Assembly: GCA_964603905.1 (NCBI GenBank)
Contig: CAZRWH010000010.1
Span: 1-37,126 of the forward strand
Reading direction: 5' to 3'
DNA: 37,126 nt
From: CAZRWH01 sp964603905
Lineage (GTDB): Bacteria > Patescibacteriota > Gracilibacteria > UBA1369 > UBA12470
The notes beneath the pieces were generated by a model. The model was not told the DNA's origin. It did not search any database and saw only the letters and a program-made list of their open reading frames with translations. Both the position numbers and the translations under genes were made by a program. Positions 36,780-37,126 of this stretch are shown here, one piece after another; within the stretch, counting starts at the first letter, position 1; each line of letters begins with the position of its first letter.

Positions 36780-37126
36780 ATGAATAAATCTCAACTATTA
36801 CTAGGTGCCTCTCTAATTGCTGCACCAGCATGCGGAACAGAAGAAACTCCTTATGACCAATCGAATCTTCCGGATCATACAGTTGCTTATGTTGATCACA
36901 GTATTGAAGATTTTCAAACTGGATGCGATATCGTTTCTGGGAATGAAACGGAAATTCGCGAGTTGAGACAAGAACTAAAAGATTTGAGAACAAAGCTGTT
37001 CATGCTTAAGTTTTTGCAAATTCGCATAGCTGCTGAAACAACTAACTTGAAGGCTAAAGACCCGGAAACGCTAGCAAATGATACCCTTGAGGGATATCTC
37101 GAAACATTCAGTTTTGTACAAGCTCG
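36780..37126 (+). CDS. Putative lipoprotein, cut by the window end
   Basis: An open reading frame from ATG 36780 runs off the window with at least 115 codons. The signal is MNKSQLLLGASLIAAPACGT, with Cys18 as a likely lipid anchor (PAC). A short Asp-rich stretch follows, then a charged coiled-coil helix (ETEIRELRQELKDLRTKLF) and a further helix (FLQIRIAAETTNLKAKDPET). No family was recognised and the 3' part is missing. The leader TTTAACTTACAAAA has no Shine-Dalgarno. Confidence 0.75.
   Translation, partial: MNKSQLLLGASLIAAPACGTEETPYDQSNLPDHTVAYVDHSIEDFQTGCDIVSGNETEIRELRQELKDLRTKLFMLKFLQIRIAAETTNLKAKDPETLANDTLEGYLETFSFVQA

Noticed and set aside
1..37126. Alternative genetic code with UGA read as glycine
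   Set aside because: TGA ends mtaB, the second TrmB-like gene and the 36128 gene at natural protein ends, and conserved glycines are all GGN.

Overview
The window looks like a chromosomal piece of a small-genome bacterium of the Candidate Phyla Radiation (Patescibacteria). Peregrinibacteria or a relative is my best guess (inference). Reasons: short gene leaders without visible Shine-Dalgarno sequences, many small lipoproteins and orphan hypotheticals, an FtsA-like protein followed by a membrane protein of a type I associate with this group, archaeal/eukaryote-type ProS, TrmB-like regulators, a sortase, and a PKD/SLH surface protein. UGA is used as a stop (e.g. mtaB and the second TrmB-like gene), which argues against the UGA=Gly code of Gracilibacteria/Absconditabacteria. 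There is no phage, transposase, CRISPR array or rRNA. Promoters are mostly close to TTGACA-N16..18-TATAAT.

Layout. 1-4.4 kb: ddl, a leaderless TrmB-like regulator, two tandem paralogous hypotheticals and a putative lipoprotein. 4.4-9.4 kb: an ftsA-like gene and a large membrane protein (cell division/envelope), proS and a coiled-coil protein. 9.5-17.1 kb (surface region): a 776-aa PKD/SLH protein, two paralogous small genes, a secreted protein, an acidic lipoprotein, mtaB (tRNA methylthiotransferase), and a Pro/Gly repeat protein. 17.3-20.4 kb: rubrerythrin, a GIY-YIG protein, twin hypotheticals and a B12-binding-type radical SAM protein interrupted by a real sequence gap. 20.5-23.5 kb: a TrmB-like regulator, a soluble orphan histidine kinase, a small unknown protein and tRNA-Val(GAC) flanked by tRNA fragments. 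23.5-28.5 kb: a Nudix hydrolase, comF, two GT4 glycosyltransferases and dnaX. 28.9-32.6 kb: a hypothetical, a short folC and ligA. 32.6-37.1 kb: three hypotheticals, a sortase, and two putative lipoproteins, the last cut by the window end.

The least explained structure is a family of dispersed, degenerate, strictly 7-bp-phased tandem arrays. They occur at nine places. Several overlap stop codons of convergent genes, some abut start codons, and one lies inside the dnaX reading frame. Two intergenic regions (15.6-15.8 and 35.0-35.15 kb) are built alike: array, core, array of opposite polarity. A second recurrent signal is a TTTAAC(C/A)(C/A)AAA-type motif 3-5 nt before several ATGs, where a ribosome binding site would be expected. 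A third is a conserved C-terminal module (core QEQVDxLxxIL) shared by the Pro/Gly repeat protein and a gene beside the sortase.

Assembly caution: two of the three 100-N gaps are flanked by identical 55-bp sequences, so the contigs really overlap and the gaps are artefacts. The third (20153-20252) has no such overlap and hides part of a gene.
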